NCBI RefSeq assembly: GCF_012271765.1
Contig: NZ_VRKO01000010.1
Coordinates: forward strand, 876,884-940,883
DNA: 64,000 bases
Direction: 5' to 3'
From: Erwinia rhapontici
GTDB taxonomy: Bacteria; Pseudomonadota; Gammaproteobacteria; Enterobacterales; Enterobacteriaceae
Shown one piece after another: positions 8,778 through 17,566 of this stretch. Numbering within the stretch: position 1 is the first letter of the stretch; each line of letters opens with the position of its first letter. A model generated the notes under the pieces. The model saw only the letters and a list, made by a program, of their open reading frames with translations. It was not told the origin of the DNA and ran no database searches. Made by a program: the position numbers and the translations under genes.

Positions 8778-10115
8778 ATGGAGCGCGAAGTGGACAGTAC
8801 CGCAGCGATCGATATCCGTACGTTGATTAATCAGGGGTCGTTGAGTCGTTATCAAAAACGCATCATCGCCCTGAGTTTTGCCGTGGTGGCAATGGATGGT
8901 ATGGATATTGCCCTGATGGGTTTCATTGCCCCGGCGTTGAAAAGCGCATGGGGAGTGACGAACCATCAGTTAGGTGCCGTCATCAGTGCCGCGCTGATCG
9001 GGCTGGCGCTAGGCGCGATGTTTGCCGGGCCGCTGGCCGATCGCTTTGGCCGCCGGGTGATCATCATTTGCAGCGTGTTCTTCTTTGGCTTATGGACGCT
9101 GGCCACTGCCTTCTCGCAAAACCTTGACCAGATCATGTTGTTCCGCTTTCTGACGGGGCTTGGGCTGGGCGCTGCCATGCCCAATGTCGGCACGCTGGTA
9201 GCAGAATACTCTCCTGAACGAAAACGTGCCTTTCTCATCACCGTGGTGTTCTGCGGCTTTACCTTTGGTGCCGCCAGCGGTGGGTTCGCCGCCTCATGGT
9301 TAATCCCGAACTTAGGCTGGCATGCGGTGCTGGTGATGGGCGGTATTCTGCCGCTGCTGATGGTGCCCTTGCTGCTGCGCTGGCTGCCGGAATCCGTGCG
9401 TTTTATGATCACCCGTAACGCCCCGGCGGCGCAGATCCGGCAAATCGTTGAGAAGATGCATCCCGGCAGTATAGGAGAAGCGTGCATCTTCACGCGCAGC
9501 GAAGCCGCAACCAGTGAAGGTGCGGTAAAAGTGGTGCTGTCGCGCCGTTACTTCTTCGGCAGCATGATGCTATGGGGCAGTTATTTTATGGGGCTGTTTC
9601 TGGTCTATCTGATTGGTTCCTGGCTGCCGTCGCTGGTGAAGGATGTCGGTATGACGGTGACGCAGGCGGCGCTGGTTACGGCGATGTATCAGGCGGGTGG
9701 CACCGTAGGGTCGTTGTTTGCGGGCTGGATGATGGATCGTTTTAACGCCAATCTGGCGTTGGCGGCGATCTATTTCACTGGCTCAATTGCCACGGTGTGC
9801 ATTGGCTATGCGCCAGCGGATGTCTGGGTACTGGGGTCAGTGGCCTTTTGCAGCGGTTTTTGTCTGAACGGGGCGAATACTGGCATGAATGCACTGTCAG
9901 CCAGTTACTATCCTACCCATGCCCGTGCCACGGGTTCCAGTTGGATGCACGGCGTGGGGCGTATCGGGGCCATCCTGAGTGCGTTCGCGGGTGCACAAAT
10001 GCTGTCGCTCGGCTGGAATATCACGGATGTTTTCTCTTTCCTGGCGATTCCGGCCGTGCTGACGACTCTGATGCTGGTGGCGAAATACCGTTATGGTTAT
10101 CAGCGTGAGGCGTGA
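8778..10115 (+). CDS. MFS aromatic-acid:H+ symporter (PcaK-like)
   Basis: A 445-residue twelve-helix transporter. Its N-terminus (IDIRTLINQGSLSRYQK) and first helix (VVAMDGMDIALMGFIAPAL) are characteristic of the aromatic acid:H+ symporter family, whose helix 1 carries a conserved Asp. The loop 2-3 motif GPLADRFGRR is present. Family members import 4-hydroxybenzoate, protocatechuate or related acids. It is divergent from the PcaQ-like regulator. The exact substrate cannot be read from sequence. An A-family long repeat starts 25 bases after the stop. Confidence 0.86.
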   Translation: MEREVDSTAAIDIRTLINQGSLSRYQKRIIALSFAVVAMDGMDIALMGFIAPALKSAWGVTNHQLGAVISAALIGLALGAMFAGPLADRFGRRVIIICSVFFFGLWTLATAFSQNLDQIMLFRFLTGLGLGAAMPNVGTLVAEYSPERKRAFLITVVFCGFTFGAASGGFAASWLIPNLGWHAVLVMGGILPLLMVPLLLRWLPESVRFMITRNAPAAQIRQIVEKMHPGSIGEACIFTRSEAATSEGAVKVVLSRRYFFGSMMLWGSYFMGLFLVYLIGSWLPSLVKDVGMTVTQAALVTAMYQAGGTVGSLFAGWMMDRFNANLALAAIYFTGSIATVCIGYAPADVWVLGSVAFCSGFCLNGANTGMNALSASYYPTHARATGSSWMHGVGRIGAILSAFAGAQMLSLGWNITDVFSFLAIPAVLTTLMLVAKYRYGYQREA

Positions 10116-10139
10116 TGTATGCGGTCGACCCGAAAGGCC

Positions 10140-10800
10140 ACGGTCTTAAGGTCAAGGTCTTAAGGTCAAGGTCTTAAGGTCAACGTCTTAAGGTCAAGGG
10201 CGTTTCGCTTTCCCGCTGCGCGGGCGAAGCGACAAGGGGCGGCCAGTCGCCGCCGCCCCTTGACCCCGGGCTTGCGGCAGGCGCCGCGCCCGTTTCACGG
10301 ATGCCTTCGTCAGTTCCGTTCACCGACGGACCACTCGTGACGGCACTTCCCTGTGCCGGCCCGAGCTTTCACCGCCGTCCAGGCGGTTCATCCTGGTTCA
10401 CATCACTTCCTCAGCGCAGCTTAATTGCCGCCTCAACATCAAAACCAAAATCTAAAAGATTAAATAAAACCAAAAAGGCTTTTTGTGTCTGGTCTGTTTG
10501 ATTGGTTTTTCTTTTTATTTTGACCCGGCCGTTGACCTTTTGAGCGGCAATTAAGCCTCGCCGAGGGAGAGCGGATTTCCAGGAGAGCCGACAGGACGTC
10601 GGCGAGAGGGTGAGCCGGGACAGGGATGTCCCGTCACGCCCGGTCCGGCGGGAAAACCGACCGACTGAGGGAACCCACGAAGTGGGCGATGCGCCTGCCG
10701 CAAGCCCGGGTCCCCAGGGTGGTGGCGATTGTCCACCCTGGGTCGCTCAGCCCGCGTAGCGGGAAAGCGAAATGCCCTTGACCTGGCCCTTGACCTTAAA
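10140..10800. repeat. A-family long palindromic repeat, copy 1
   Basis: A 661-bp element filling the gap between two convergent genes. It opens with four copies of a 14-mer (10142-10197). Next comes the left arm: a conserved block beginning GGGCGTTTCGCTTTCCCGC, with hairpins at 10233-10262 and further on. Then follows a 100-base AT-rich centre (about 10438-10545), and the right arm, a diverged inverted copy of the left arm ending AGCGAAATGCCCTTGACC. The left arm differs from that of copy 4 at only four of about 239 positions. Short open frames inside it are not coding. Confidence 0.93.
10142..10197. repeat. 4 x 14-bp tandem repeat at the edge of repeat copy 1
   Basis: The unit GGTCTTAAGGTCAA occurs four times in direct succession; the last copy has one change at its first base. 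Other A-family copies carry related six-base units (AAGGTC or GTCAAC) at the same place, so the edge is a variable short-unit tract. Confidence 0.95.
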
Positions 10801-10837
10801 ACATGAAAATTAACTGATCACCAACCCGCCAGGCATA

Positions 10838-11272
10838 CTATTGCAACTGACTATTACTGATCACAGTAAAACGGCCCGCGCCCAGAAACATCACGGCCAG
10901 CGCGCCGAAGAAATAGAGCGCTTCCCCTTCCAGTGCCCAGGCCCCCACGCCAGTGCGGTCCCACACTGCGCCTGTTTTCACCAGCAGGGTGGCCACCGCC
11001 AGATTCACGACGATCACGAACGCCGCCGGACGCGTCATCAGGCCAATGATAATCATCAATGGTGCCACCACCTCACCAAGATAAGCGCCATAAGCCACAA
11101 AGCCGGGGATGCCATGCGCATGAAGCAGTCTGGCGATCCAGCCAACGCCATGCTGAACTTTAAACACGCCATGAAACAGCAGCAGTGCACCAAGCGAAAC
11201 GCGTAAAACCAGCTTGCCCAAATCCGGATGATCGCTGAGGCGGGAAAATCCATTATTAATCGCGGTAAACAT
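10838..11272 (-). CDS. DoxX family membrane protein
   Basis: A 144-residue protein with four hydrophobic helices. The DoxX pattern is clear: LVLRVSLGALLLFHGVFKV in the first helix, then AYLGEVVAPLMIIIGL and a final helix ALAVMFLGAGRF. DoxX proteins are small inner-membrane proteins; some link to thiol redox or quinone chemistry, but the function here is unknown. The start at 11272 was preferred to one 26 codons upstream because AAGGA lies 7 bases before it and because the extra residues do not resemble the family. It is divergent from the carboxylesterase gene. Confidence 0.85.
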   Translation of the reverse strand: MFTAINNGFSRLSDHPDLGKLVLRVSLGALLLFHGVFKVQHGVGWIARLLHAHGIPGFVAYGAYLGEVVAPLMIIIGLMTRPAAFVIVVNLAVATLLVKTGAVWDRTGVGAWALEGEALYFFGALAVMFLGAGRFTVISNSQLQ

Positions 11273-11437
11273 AACGTAATCCTTGAAGGTAAAGGCGGAA
11301 TGCGCATGAAGCGGTGTGTCGATCATCGCACTGAGTAAAACACGCGTCATATCAGCATAATCTGCAAATCAAAAGCCGTGATGGACTTTCTCCCTTCGTC
11401 TGCAAATAATTAACCCAGAGATGATGTGGAAAAACCT

Positions 11438-12967
11438 ATGAGAAACGAACGATCATTACGGATTATGACGGCGGAAGGCAGCCTGCTTGGGAGTGTGGAA
11501 GAGGGGATTTTCGTCTTCAAAGGGATTCCTTATGCGGCACCGCCCGTGGGCGAACTTCGCTGGAAGGCGCCGAAACCACTGAATGCCTGGCAGGGAGATA
11601 AAGACGCCACAGACTGGGGACCGGCCAGCTGGCAGAGTCGGGAGTATTGCCTGGCGGTAGGCGGCGGCGACCCCGGCCGTTTTCATGAAGACTGCCTGTA
11701 CCTCAACGTCTGGACCCCGGATATCGCCCCGGCAACACCGCTGCCGGTCATGGTGTGGATTCACGGTGGCGGCTACGCCGTTGGCTCCGGTGGATTAACC
11801 CCGTATCTGGGGGAACCGCTGGCGCAGCGTGGTGCGGTGATCGTGACGATAAACTATCGCCTGGGCCAACTGGGCTTTTTTGCTCACCCGGCGCTGGACC
11901 GTGAATATGCCGACGGTGAAGTGGTCAATAACTTCGCCTTACTCGATCAGATTGCCGCCTTGCAGTGGGTGCAGCGCAATATCCGTGCCTTTGGTGGAAA
12001 CCCGAAAAACGTCACGCTGATGGGGGAGTCCTCCGGTGCCCGCAGCGTACTCTCGCTGTTTGCCTCACCGCTGGCCGAGGGGTTATTCCATAAAGGCATT
12101 GTCCAGAGTGCCTACGGTGTACCGGATGTGTCACGTGCAGAGGCACTCAAAAAAGGGCAGGCGCTGGCAAGTCATTTTAATCTCCCTGATGCCAGCGCGG
12201 AACAGCTACGTGCCTTACCCGCTGAATCATTCTGGCCGCTGGATCGCGCGCTAAACATCGGGCCGGTGGCGATTCACGGCGACCGCGTGCTGCCGCAGCC
12301 GATGCTCAGCGTGTTTGCCGCAGCCAGACAGCAGCGCCTGCCGTTGATGATTGGCAGCAACAGTGATGAAGCCAGCGTACTGGCTTATTTTGGTGTGGAT
12401 GCGGCTAAGGTGATTGCCGATATGCGCCGCAAGCATCCGCTGGCGCTCCGACTGATCAAGCTGCTGTACCCGGACGTCTGGGATGATGGCGAACTCGGCA
12501 GGCAGGTGGCTCGTGACATGACCTTCACCACGCAGGGGTACATTGTCGCCCTGGCGCAGCACCGTGCTGGTGTGCCGGGCTGGCGCTACTATTTTGATTA
12601 TGTCTCTGAAAACGCGCATGATCTCTATCCTCATGGCACCTGGCATGGCAATGAAATTCCGTACGTCCTCAACACGCTGGGCCAGTTAGATCCCGTTGAC
12701 ACCGCACGATCTTTCACTGAGGGAGACCATGATTTTTCCCAACGTGTCAGCGAATACTGGCTGCGTTTTGCCCGCGATGCGACGGTATTCTCGCATCAGA
12801 TAAACGGGGAAACCGACTGGCCCGCCTGGCATCCCTGGAGTGACATCACGCTACGCTTTGGTCGTCACGGCCTGGCCTGTATTGCCCCTGAAAAACGCTT
12901 TATGCGACGCAGAATGCAGGTGTTTCGTCTGCTGATGCGGGCATTTGTGCATCTCAGACACGATTAA
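11438..12967 (+). CDS. Type-B carboxylesterase
   Basis: A roughly 510-residue alpha/beta hydrolase of the carboxylesterase B family. The oxyanion-hole segment MVWIHGGGY is at about residue 107. The nucleophile elbow GESSGA has its Ser near residue 198. A conserved EDCLYLNVWTP lies near residue 85, and the candidate acid and base residues are in SDEAS and HGTWHGNEIPYV. It should hydrolyse esters; the substrate is unknown. No signal peptide is seen, so it is probably cytoplasmic. A GTG four codons upstream is an alternative start. The family is shared with para-nitrobenzyl and pyrethroid esterases. Confidence 0.9.
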   Translation: MRNERSLRIMTAEGSLLGSVEEGIFVFKGIPYAAPPVGELRWKAPKPLNAWQGDKDATDWGPASWQSREYCLAVGGGDPGRFHEDCLYLNVWTPDIAPATPLPVMVWIHGGGYAVGSGGLTPYLGEPLAQRGAVIVTINYRLGQLGFFAHPALDREYADGEVVNNFALLDQIAALQWVQRNIRAFGGNPKNVTLMGESSGARSVLSLFASPLAEGLFHKGIVQSAYGVPDVSRAEALKKGQALASHFNLPDASAEQLRALPAESFWPLDRALNIGPVAIHGDRVLPQPMLSVFAAARQQRLPLMIGSNSDEASVLAYFGVDAAKVIADMRRKHPLALRLIKLLYPDVWDDGELGRQVARDMTFTTQGYIVALAQHRAGVPGWRYYFDYVSENAHDLYPHGTWHGNEIPYVLNTLGQLDPVDTARSFTEGDHDFSQRVSEYWLRFARDATVFSHQINGETDWPAWHPWSDITLRFGRHGLACIAPEKRFMRRRMQVFRLLMRAFVHLRHD

Positions 12968-13113
12968 TTAGGGTTGCTCAGGGGATAGTTAATTTTTACT
13001 GCTGTATTTTAAATGACCTAAATCGTCAGAAAACGGCATCATAGCAATAACTTATGATTTACCATGGAAAGTATGAGGAATAAAACGCAGCAATATAAAT
13101 CGTGTTAATTTCT

Positions 13114-13141
13114 TAATTTTTTAAAGTCTCCGTGCCGATAA
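13114..13141 (+). promoter_or_regulatory. Candidate sigma-28 (FliA) promoter of the chemoreceptor gene
   Basis: A perfect GCCGATAA -10 element at 13134-13141 follows TAATTTTT (six of eight matches to TAAAGTTT) with a 12-base spacer, one longer than ideal. It lies 60 bases upstream of the receptor start. Chemoreceptor genes in enterobacteria are usually FliA-dependent, which supports the call. Confidence 0.6.
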
Positions 13142-13201
13142 CTTGCCTGATAGCCCTAGATAACAACACTTTTATCGGTATCACCAGGTCACGGAGTCAT
13201 T

Positions 13202-14854
13202 ATGAAATTATTAAAAAATTATACCATCCGCGCAGTTTTGCTGTGGATCTTAGGCTTTTTCTGCCTGCTCTGGGGCGCTGTCGGTACGTACAGCGTGTAT
13301 TCACTGGATCAACTGAGTGACGGCAATGCCGTCGATCGCCATCTGGTCGGACAGATGAGCACATTAAGCAAAGGTAACGATCAGTATTTCCGCGTGATCA
13401 CCCGTTTAACGCGTGCAATAGATTCCAAAAAACCGGAAGACATGGCGTCGGTGCAGAAAGCACTGGATAACATGACCACGCTGTTGGCTGAGTTCAAACA
13501 ACAGTCGCCGGGCCCGCTGGATCAGCAGTACTCTTCCGGCGCCATTGCCAGCTGGCAGAAACTGTTGGATGACGGTGTTAAACCGCAGGTCCGACTGGCG
13601 CAGCAGGGCTCACCGGATGACTACCGTCGCCATGCCGCCAGCATTACGCCAGCCCTGAGCCGTGATTTTGGCGCCAGCGTGGAGAAATTCAACGTGGCGG
13701 CGGCGGCTAAACTCGATGCGACTCGTGTTACGGTCGACCATCTGACCCACGTCACCAAAACCGTGCTGGTACTGGCGGTGATTGCCGGATTGCTGATCCT
13801 GGTGTTTACCGACCGCTATCTGGTGGTGATGCTGGTACGCCCACTGGACACCATCCGCGAACACTTCCGGGTGATTGCCGAAGGGGATCTGACCCAACCG
13901 GTCAACGACTTTGGCCGTAACTGTGTTGGCAAGCTGGTGCCACTGCTGCGGGCGATGCAGGACAGCCTGCGTGACGCCGTCAGCGCTATTCGCAGCGGTA
14001 CGGAAAATATCCATCGCGGAGCGGCAGAAATCTCCTCCGGCAACAATGATCTCTCCTCGCGAACAGAAGAACAGGCCTCGGCGCTGGAGCAGACGGCAGC
14101 GAGCATGGAGCAACTGACCGCCACGGTGAAATTCAATGCCGACAACGCGCGTCAGGCCAGCTCACTGGCGGATACTGCCTCTGTAACGGCCAGCAAAGGC
14201 GGCAAGCTGGTCAATGAAGTGGTTAACACCATGCAGGGCATTGCCGGCAGCTCGAAGAAAATTGCCGAAATTACCACGGTCATTAACAGCATTGCCTTCC
14301 AGACCAATATCCTTGCACTGAACGCAGCGGTAGAAGCCGCCCGCGCCGGAGAGCAGGGGCGTGGTTTTGCCGTGGTGGCCAGCGAAGTGCGCAACCTGGC
14401 ACAGCGTAGTGCCGGTGCAGCGAAAGAGATCGAAACGCTGATTGCGGACTCTGTTTCCCGCGTCGATACCGGTTCAAAACTGGTCGGTGAAGCCGGAAGC
14501 ACGATGGGCGACATCCTGACATCGGTGGCTGAAGTTACCGAAATCATGAAGCAGATCGCGTCAGCTTCCGAAGAGCAGAGCAAAGGCATTTCTCAGGTGG
14601 GCACCGCGATTTCAGAAATGGACAGCGTCACCCAGCAGAACGCCTCGCTGGTTGAACAGGTTTCTGCGGCAGCCAGCGCGCTGGAGCGCCAGACGGAAGA
14701 GCTGACGCGGTCGGTGTCGAAGTTCCGCCTTTCCGCCAACAGTGCCCCTGCCAGTCATTCTGCCGCTGCACCGGCAGCGTTGAAAAGCCCGCTGAAAGCC
14801 CTGGGTGCGCCAAAAACCCGCGCCGCCTCTGCTGACGAGTGGGTGTCTTTCTAA
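13202..14854 (+). CDS. Methyl-accepting chemotaxis protein
   Basis: A 550-residue transmembrane chemoreceptor. TM1 is at about residues 10-32, followed by a four-helix-bundle ligand domain of the Tar/Tsr type to residue 185 and TM2 at about 187-208. A HAMP domain ([12 protein letters not shown]...AEGDLTQPV) comes next, then the long coiled-coil signalling domain. The trimer-contact tip is [20 protein letters not shown] near residue 365. Methylation helices flank it. The C-terminus ends in DEWVSF, which fits the xWxxF tether for CheR/CheB, so it is likely a major receptor. The ligand is unknown. The stop codon overlaps the stop of a LysR remnant on the other strand. Confidence 0.95.
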   Translation: MKLLKNYTIRAVLLWILGFFCLLWGAVGTYSVYSLDQLSDGNAVDRHLVGQMSTLSKGNDQYFRVITRLTRAIDSKKPEDMASVQKALDNMTTLLAEFKQQSPGPLDQQYSSGAIASWQKLLDDGVKPQVRLAQQGSPDDYRRHAASITPALSRDFGASVEKFNVAAAAKLDATRVTVDHLTHVTKTVLVLAVIAGLLILVFTDRYLVVMLVRPLDTIREHFRVIAEGDLTQPVNDFGRNCVGKLVPLLRAMQDSLRDAVSAIRSGTENIHRGAAEISSGNNDLSSRTEEQASALEQTAASMEQLTATVKFNADNARQASSLADTASVTASKGGKLVNEVVNTMQGIAGSSKKIAEITTVINSIAFQTNILALNAAVEAARAGEQGRGFAVVASEVRNLAQRSAGAAKEIETLIADSVSRVDTGSKLVGEAGSTMGDILTSVAEVTEIMKQIASASEEQSKGISQVGTAISEMDSVTQQNASLVEQVSAAASALERQTEELTRSVSKFRLSANSAPASHSAAAPAALKSPLKALGAPKTRAASADEWVSF

Positions 14855-14985
14855 GGCTGTTCACATAACCACGCCACCCGCTCATCCAGCAGCGGTGGCG
14901 ATACTGACGACGGGCGACGGCTCAGGCTATAGACCGCGCCCGTTTTTACATTGTTCGCAAACAGCGTGACCATGTGCTAATCGCC
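14851..14985 (-). pseudogene. Duplicated 3' end of the downstream LysR gene (remnant)
   Basis: About 130 bases here copy the 3' end of the intact LysR gene at 15389, with about a dozen differences and decay toward 14985. The frame still reads the C-terminal residues AWLCEQP and stops at TAG, which overlaps the chemoreceptor stop on the opposite strand. The simplest reading is that the chemoreceptor and the LysR gene were originally tail to tail here, and that the junction was duplicated around the gene at 15022-15309. Confidence 0.85.
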
Positions 14986-15021
14986 AGATATTTCGTCGAA
15001 AATGTTAATTTCGCTTCTTTG

Positions 15022-15309
15022 TCAGCGGCTGTCGCGTTGCTGTTTTAGATAGTGAGATAACCAGGACAGGAACGCTACCGGGGAGGGGCGTAAAAAAGCC
15101 ATACTCACACTGCACACTTGCTCCAGGGCGCGGTTTGCAGAGTCATCATCAGGATAGTGTTTTAGAAAGTCGTCAATTTCCTCAATCAAGTTATTATCAA
15201 CCTCATCCTGATCGTCAATATATGCATCCACGATTTCTTGATAACTGTCTCCCCAGTCGGGGCCAAAAAAAAACCGAAAAAAAATCCTTATCGATTCGTA
15301 TTTTTTCAT
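15022..15309 (-). CDS. Orphan CdiI-like immunity protein
   Basis: A 95-residue acidic protein. The pattern FFGPDWGDSYQEIVDAYIDD near the N-terminus, followed by helical stretches with EEIDDFL and a C-terminal segment with AFLSWLSHYLKQQ, resembles the CdiI_2 family of contact-dependent inhibition immunity proteins. No CdiA or CdiB lies nearby, so it would be an orphan immunity gene, possibly protecting against neighbours. It is AT-richer than its surroundings. Two A-runs (nine at 15265-15273 and eight at 15277-15284) sit near its start, where slippage could switch the frame. The ribosome-binding site is weak. The family call is from pattern only. Confidence 0.6.
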   Translation of the reverse strand: MKKYESIRIFFRFFFGPDWGDSYQEIVDAYIDDQDEVDNNLIEEIDDFLKHYPDDDSANRALEQVCSVSMAFLRPSPVAFLSWLSHYLKQQRDSR

Positions 15310-15364
15310 CGTGTTAACCCAAAATTGGAAACGCAGTTAAAATATAATGATCCGACTAAACGCC

Positions 15365-15388
15365 TGGTAGGGCGCGCCAAAAACCCGA
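15365..15388 (+). pseudogene. Short remnant of the chemoreceptor 3' end
   Basis: The segment contains the 14-mer GCGCCAAAAACCCG that also occurs in the chemoreceptor tail at about 14810-14823, with similar bases before it. It abuts the stop of the intact LysR gene. With the LysR remnant at 14851 it shows that both sides of the original tail-to-tail junction were duplicated. Confidence 0.6.
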
Positions 15389-16240
15389 TTAAGGCTGTTC
15401 ACATAACCACGCCACCAGCTCATCCAGCAGCGGTGGCGATACTGAAGGCGGGCGACGGATCAGGCTATAGACCGCGCCCGTTTTTACACTGCCCGCAAAG
15501 GGTGCGACCAGGCGCTGCATCGTCAGATCTTCCGCTATCAGTGTGACATCGGCCACGGTCACGCCAAACCCCTGAATGGCTGCGCTAATCGCCAAATCCA
15601 TCGTTGAAAAATGCTGATTCCGTTTCATCGCCAGCGGTTGTTGCTGTGCCTGTAACCACAGCTGCCAGTCGCGGTTGTCGGCAGTGGGATGCAAAAACGT
15701 CATGTCTGCCAGGGATGTCGCCGTTGCAGGCCCGTCGGGGAGCAGGGAGGCGGCCATGACCGGTGTCAGCGCCTCTTCAAACAACAACACGCTGTTGCGC
15801 GGGCTGCTGCCATACAGAATGGCCGCATCAAAGTTATCCAGCTGGCTGCTGTGATCCACGGTCGTGGTCAGGGAGACGTGCAGTTCCGGGCGTGCTTTCT
15901 CCAGCGCCACCAGCTTTGGCACCAGCCAGCGCATCGCGCAGGTCGGGGCTTTCAGACGGATCATCGCATTCTGCCTGCTGGCCTGTTGCGCCGCTTCGTG
16001 CATCTGCTGATAGCCACTTTGCAGCGCGGGCAGCAGGCTGGCGCCCTGCGGGGTCAGCGTCAGACCGCGTGCATGGCGGTCAAATAGCGCAAAACCCAGC
16101 CAGGCTTCCAGCGCGGCAATTTTACGGCTCACGGCACCCTGGGTAATACAGAGTTCGCTGGCGGCACGCGTCAGATTGAGATGACGGGCGGTCACAATAA
16201 AAGCATGGATGGCATTTAACGGCAGCGGGCGCTGAGGCAT
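15389..16240 (-). CDS. LysR-type regulator, GcvA-like
   Basis: About 283 residues. The winged helix is near the N-terminus (LPLNAIHAFIVTARHLNLTRAA, then TQGAVSRKIAALEAWLG), followed by a LysR substrate domain with TFLHP and GFGVTVADVTLIAEDL, as in the GcvA group. The ATG at 16240 was preferred to one ten codons earlier because AGAGA precedes it and homologues begin MPxRPLPLNAL. It is divergent from ybdL and may regulate it. Its 3' end is duplicated at 14851-14985. Confidence 0.87.
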   Translation of the reverse strand: MPQRPLPLNAIHAFIVTARHLNLTRAASELCITQGAVSRKIAALEAWLGFALFDRHARGLTLTPQGASLLPALQSGYQQMHEAAQQASRQNAMIRLKAPTCAMRWLVPKLVALEKARPELHVSLTTTVDHSSQLDNFDAAILYGSSPRNSVLLFEEALTPVMAASLLPDGPATATSLADMTFLHPTADNRDWQLWLQAQQQPLAMKRNQHFSTMDLAISAAIQGFGVTVADVTLIAEDLTMQRLVAPFAGSVKTGAVYSLIRRPPSVSPPLLDELVAWLCEQP

Positions 16241-16372
16241 GGGGTTCTCTGAGCTATGATTAAACGTCATGGCTATTATGACAACAATTCGCTTGTCGCC
16301 TCAAGTGCCGCCGCGTTGAATAGGGCTAACGAATTTTACCCTGTTTGGCTAATGTCCTGACCTGGAGCTTCC

Positions 16373-17542
16373 ATGACCATCACCTCTTCGGTGCAGCAAC
16401 GTTCTAAATTACCCGATGTCGGTACCACGATTTTTTCGGTGATCGGCCAGCTCTCTGCACAGTACAACGCGATTAACCTGTCGCAGGGCGCCCCTAACTT
16501 CCCGTGTGATCCTCAGTTGGTGAACGGTGTGACCCGCGCCATGCAGCAGGGTCATAACCAGTACGTCCCGATGACCGGCCTGGCGGCGCTGCGTGAGGTG
16601 CTGGCAAACAAAGTTGAAACGCTGTACGGCCAGAAGTATGACGTTGCCAGCGAAGTGCTGATCACCGCCAGCGCCAGCGAAGGGCTCTACTCGGCCATTG
16701 CCGGGTTGGTTCATCCGGGGGATGAAGTGATTTTCTTCGAACCAGCGTTCGACAGCTATGCGCCTATTGTGCGTCTGCAAGGTGCAACGCCCATCGGCCT
16801 GAAATTACAGGTACCTGATTTCGCCATCAATTGGGATGAAGTCAGTGCGGCGATCACGCCGAAAACGCGCATGATCATTATCAATACCCCGCATAACCCG
16901 AGTTCACAGGTCCTCAGCCGTGACGATCTTGACCGTCTGGCATTACTGACCCGCAACACGGATATCGTGGTGCTGTCGGATGAAGTCTATGAACATATTC
17001 TGTTTGATGGCCGTCAACACCACGGAATGGCAACCCACTCTGAGCTGGCGCAGCGCAGTGTGATTGTTTCATCCTTTGGAAAAACCTTCCATGTGACCGG
17101 CTGGCGCGTCGGTTATCTGCTGGCCCCGGCTGAGTTGATGGATGAAGTGGTCAAAGTGCATCAGTTTATGATGTTCTCCGCCGACACCCCCATGCAGGTG
17201 GCGTTTGCCGACTATCTGCATCAGCCCGCTAACTATCTGGGCCTGGGGGAATTTTACCAGCGTAAACGCGATACGCTGGCCAGCCTGCTGAAAGATTCAC
17301 CGTTTACGCTGCTGCCTTCGGCCGGATCGTTCTTTATGTTAGCCAGTTATGCAGATTTCAGTGACGAGACTGACAGTGAAATGGTAAAACGTTTGATTGT
17401 TGATCACGGTGTGGCCACCATTCCGCTGTCGGCGTTTTATACCGATGGCACCGACAATAAATTAATCCGTCTTTCTTTCGCAAAAGACGAAGCCACCTTG
17501 CAGGCGGGCGCGCGCGCACTCTGTCAGGTCAAGCCTCGCTAA
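16373..17542 (+). CDS. ybdL: Methionine aminotransferase
   Basis: A 389-residue fold-type I PLP aminotransferase very similar in length and sequence to E. coli YbdL, which prefers methionine, histidine and phenylalanine. Landmarks are NLSQGAPNFPCD at the N-terminus, the TPHNPSSQ segment, the SDEVYEH Asp that binds the pyridine nitrogen, and the PLP lysine in SSFGKTFHVTGWRVGY. The C-terminal arginine for the substrate carboxylate is in KLIRLSFA. It is followed after 24 bases by an amino-acid binding protein, so uptake and transamination may be linked. Confidence 0.93.
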   Translation: MTITSSVQQRSKLPDVGTTIFSVIGQLSAQYNAINLSQGAPNFPCDPQLVNGVTRAMQQGHNQYVPMTGLAALREVLANKVETLYGQKYDVASEVLITASASEGLYSAIAGLVHPGDEVIFFEPAFDSYAPIVRLQGATPIGLKLQVPDFAINWDEVSAAITPKTRMIIINTPHNPSSQVLSRDDLDRLALLTRNTDIVVLSDEVYEHILFDGRQHHGMATHSELAQRSVIVSSFGKTFHVTGWRVGYLLAPAELMDEVVKVHQFMMFSADTPMQVAFADYLHQPANYLGLGEFYQRKRDTLASLLKDSPFTLLPSAGSFFMLASYADFSDETDSEMVKRLIVDHGVATIPLSAFYTDGTDNKLIRLSFAKDEATLQAGARALCQVKPR

Positions 17543-17566
17543 CAGCACCACTCTGAGGGTAAATGA

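Noticed and set aside
10142-10197. Regular 14-bp direct repeats resembling a small CRISPR or iteron array
   Set aside because: No spacers separate the units, there are no cas or rep genes nearby, and the tract is part of a repeat family edge.
10301-10501. Open frame in the left arm of repeat copy 1 that is also open in copies 4 and 5
   Set aside because: The arms are nearly identical in DNA, so a shared open frame carries no extra weight. Start codons are not conserved, and covariation supports structure, not coding.
13122-13141. Sigma-28 promoter using the TAAAG at 13122
   Set aside because: The gap to GCCGATAA would be only four bases after the eight-base -35. The TAATTTTT eight bases upstream gives acceptable spacing.
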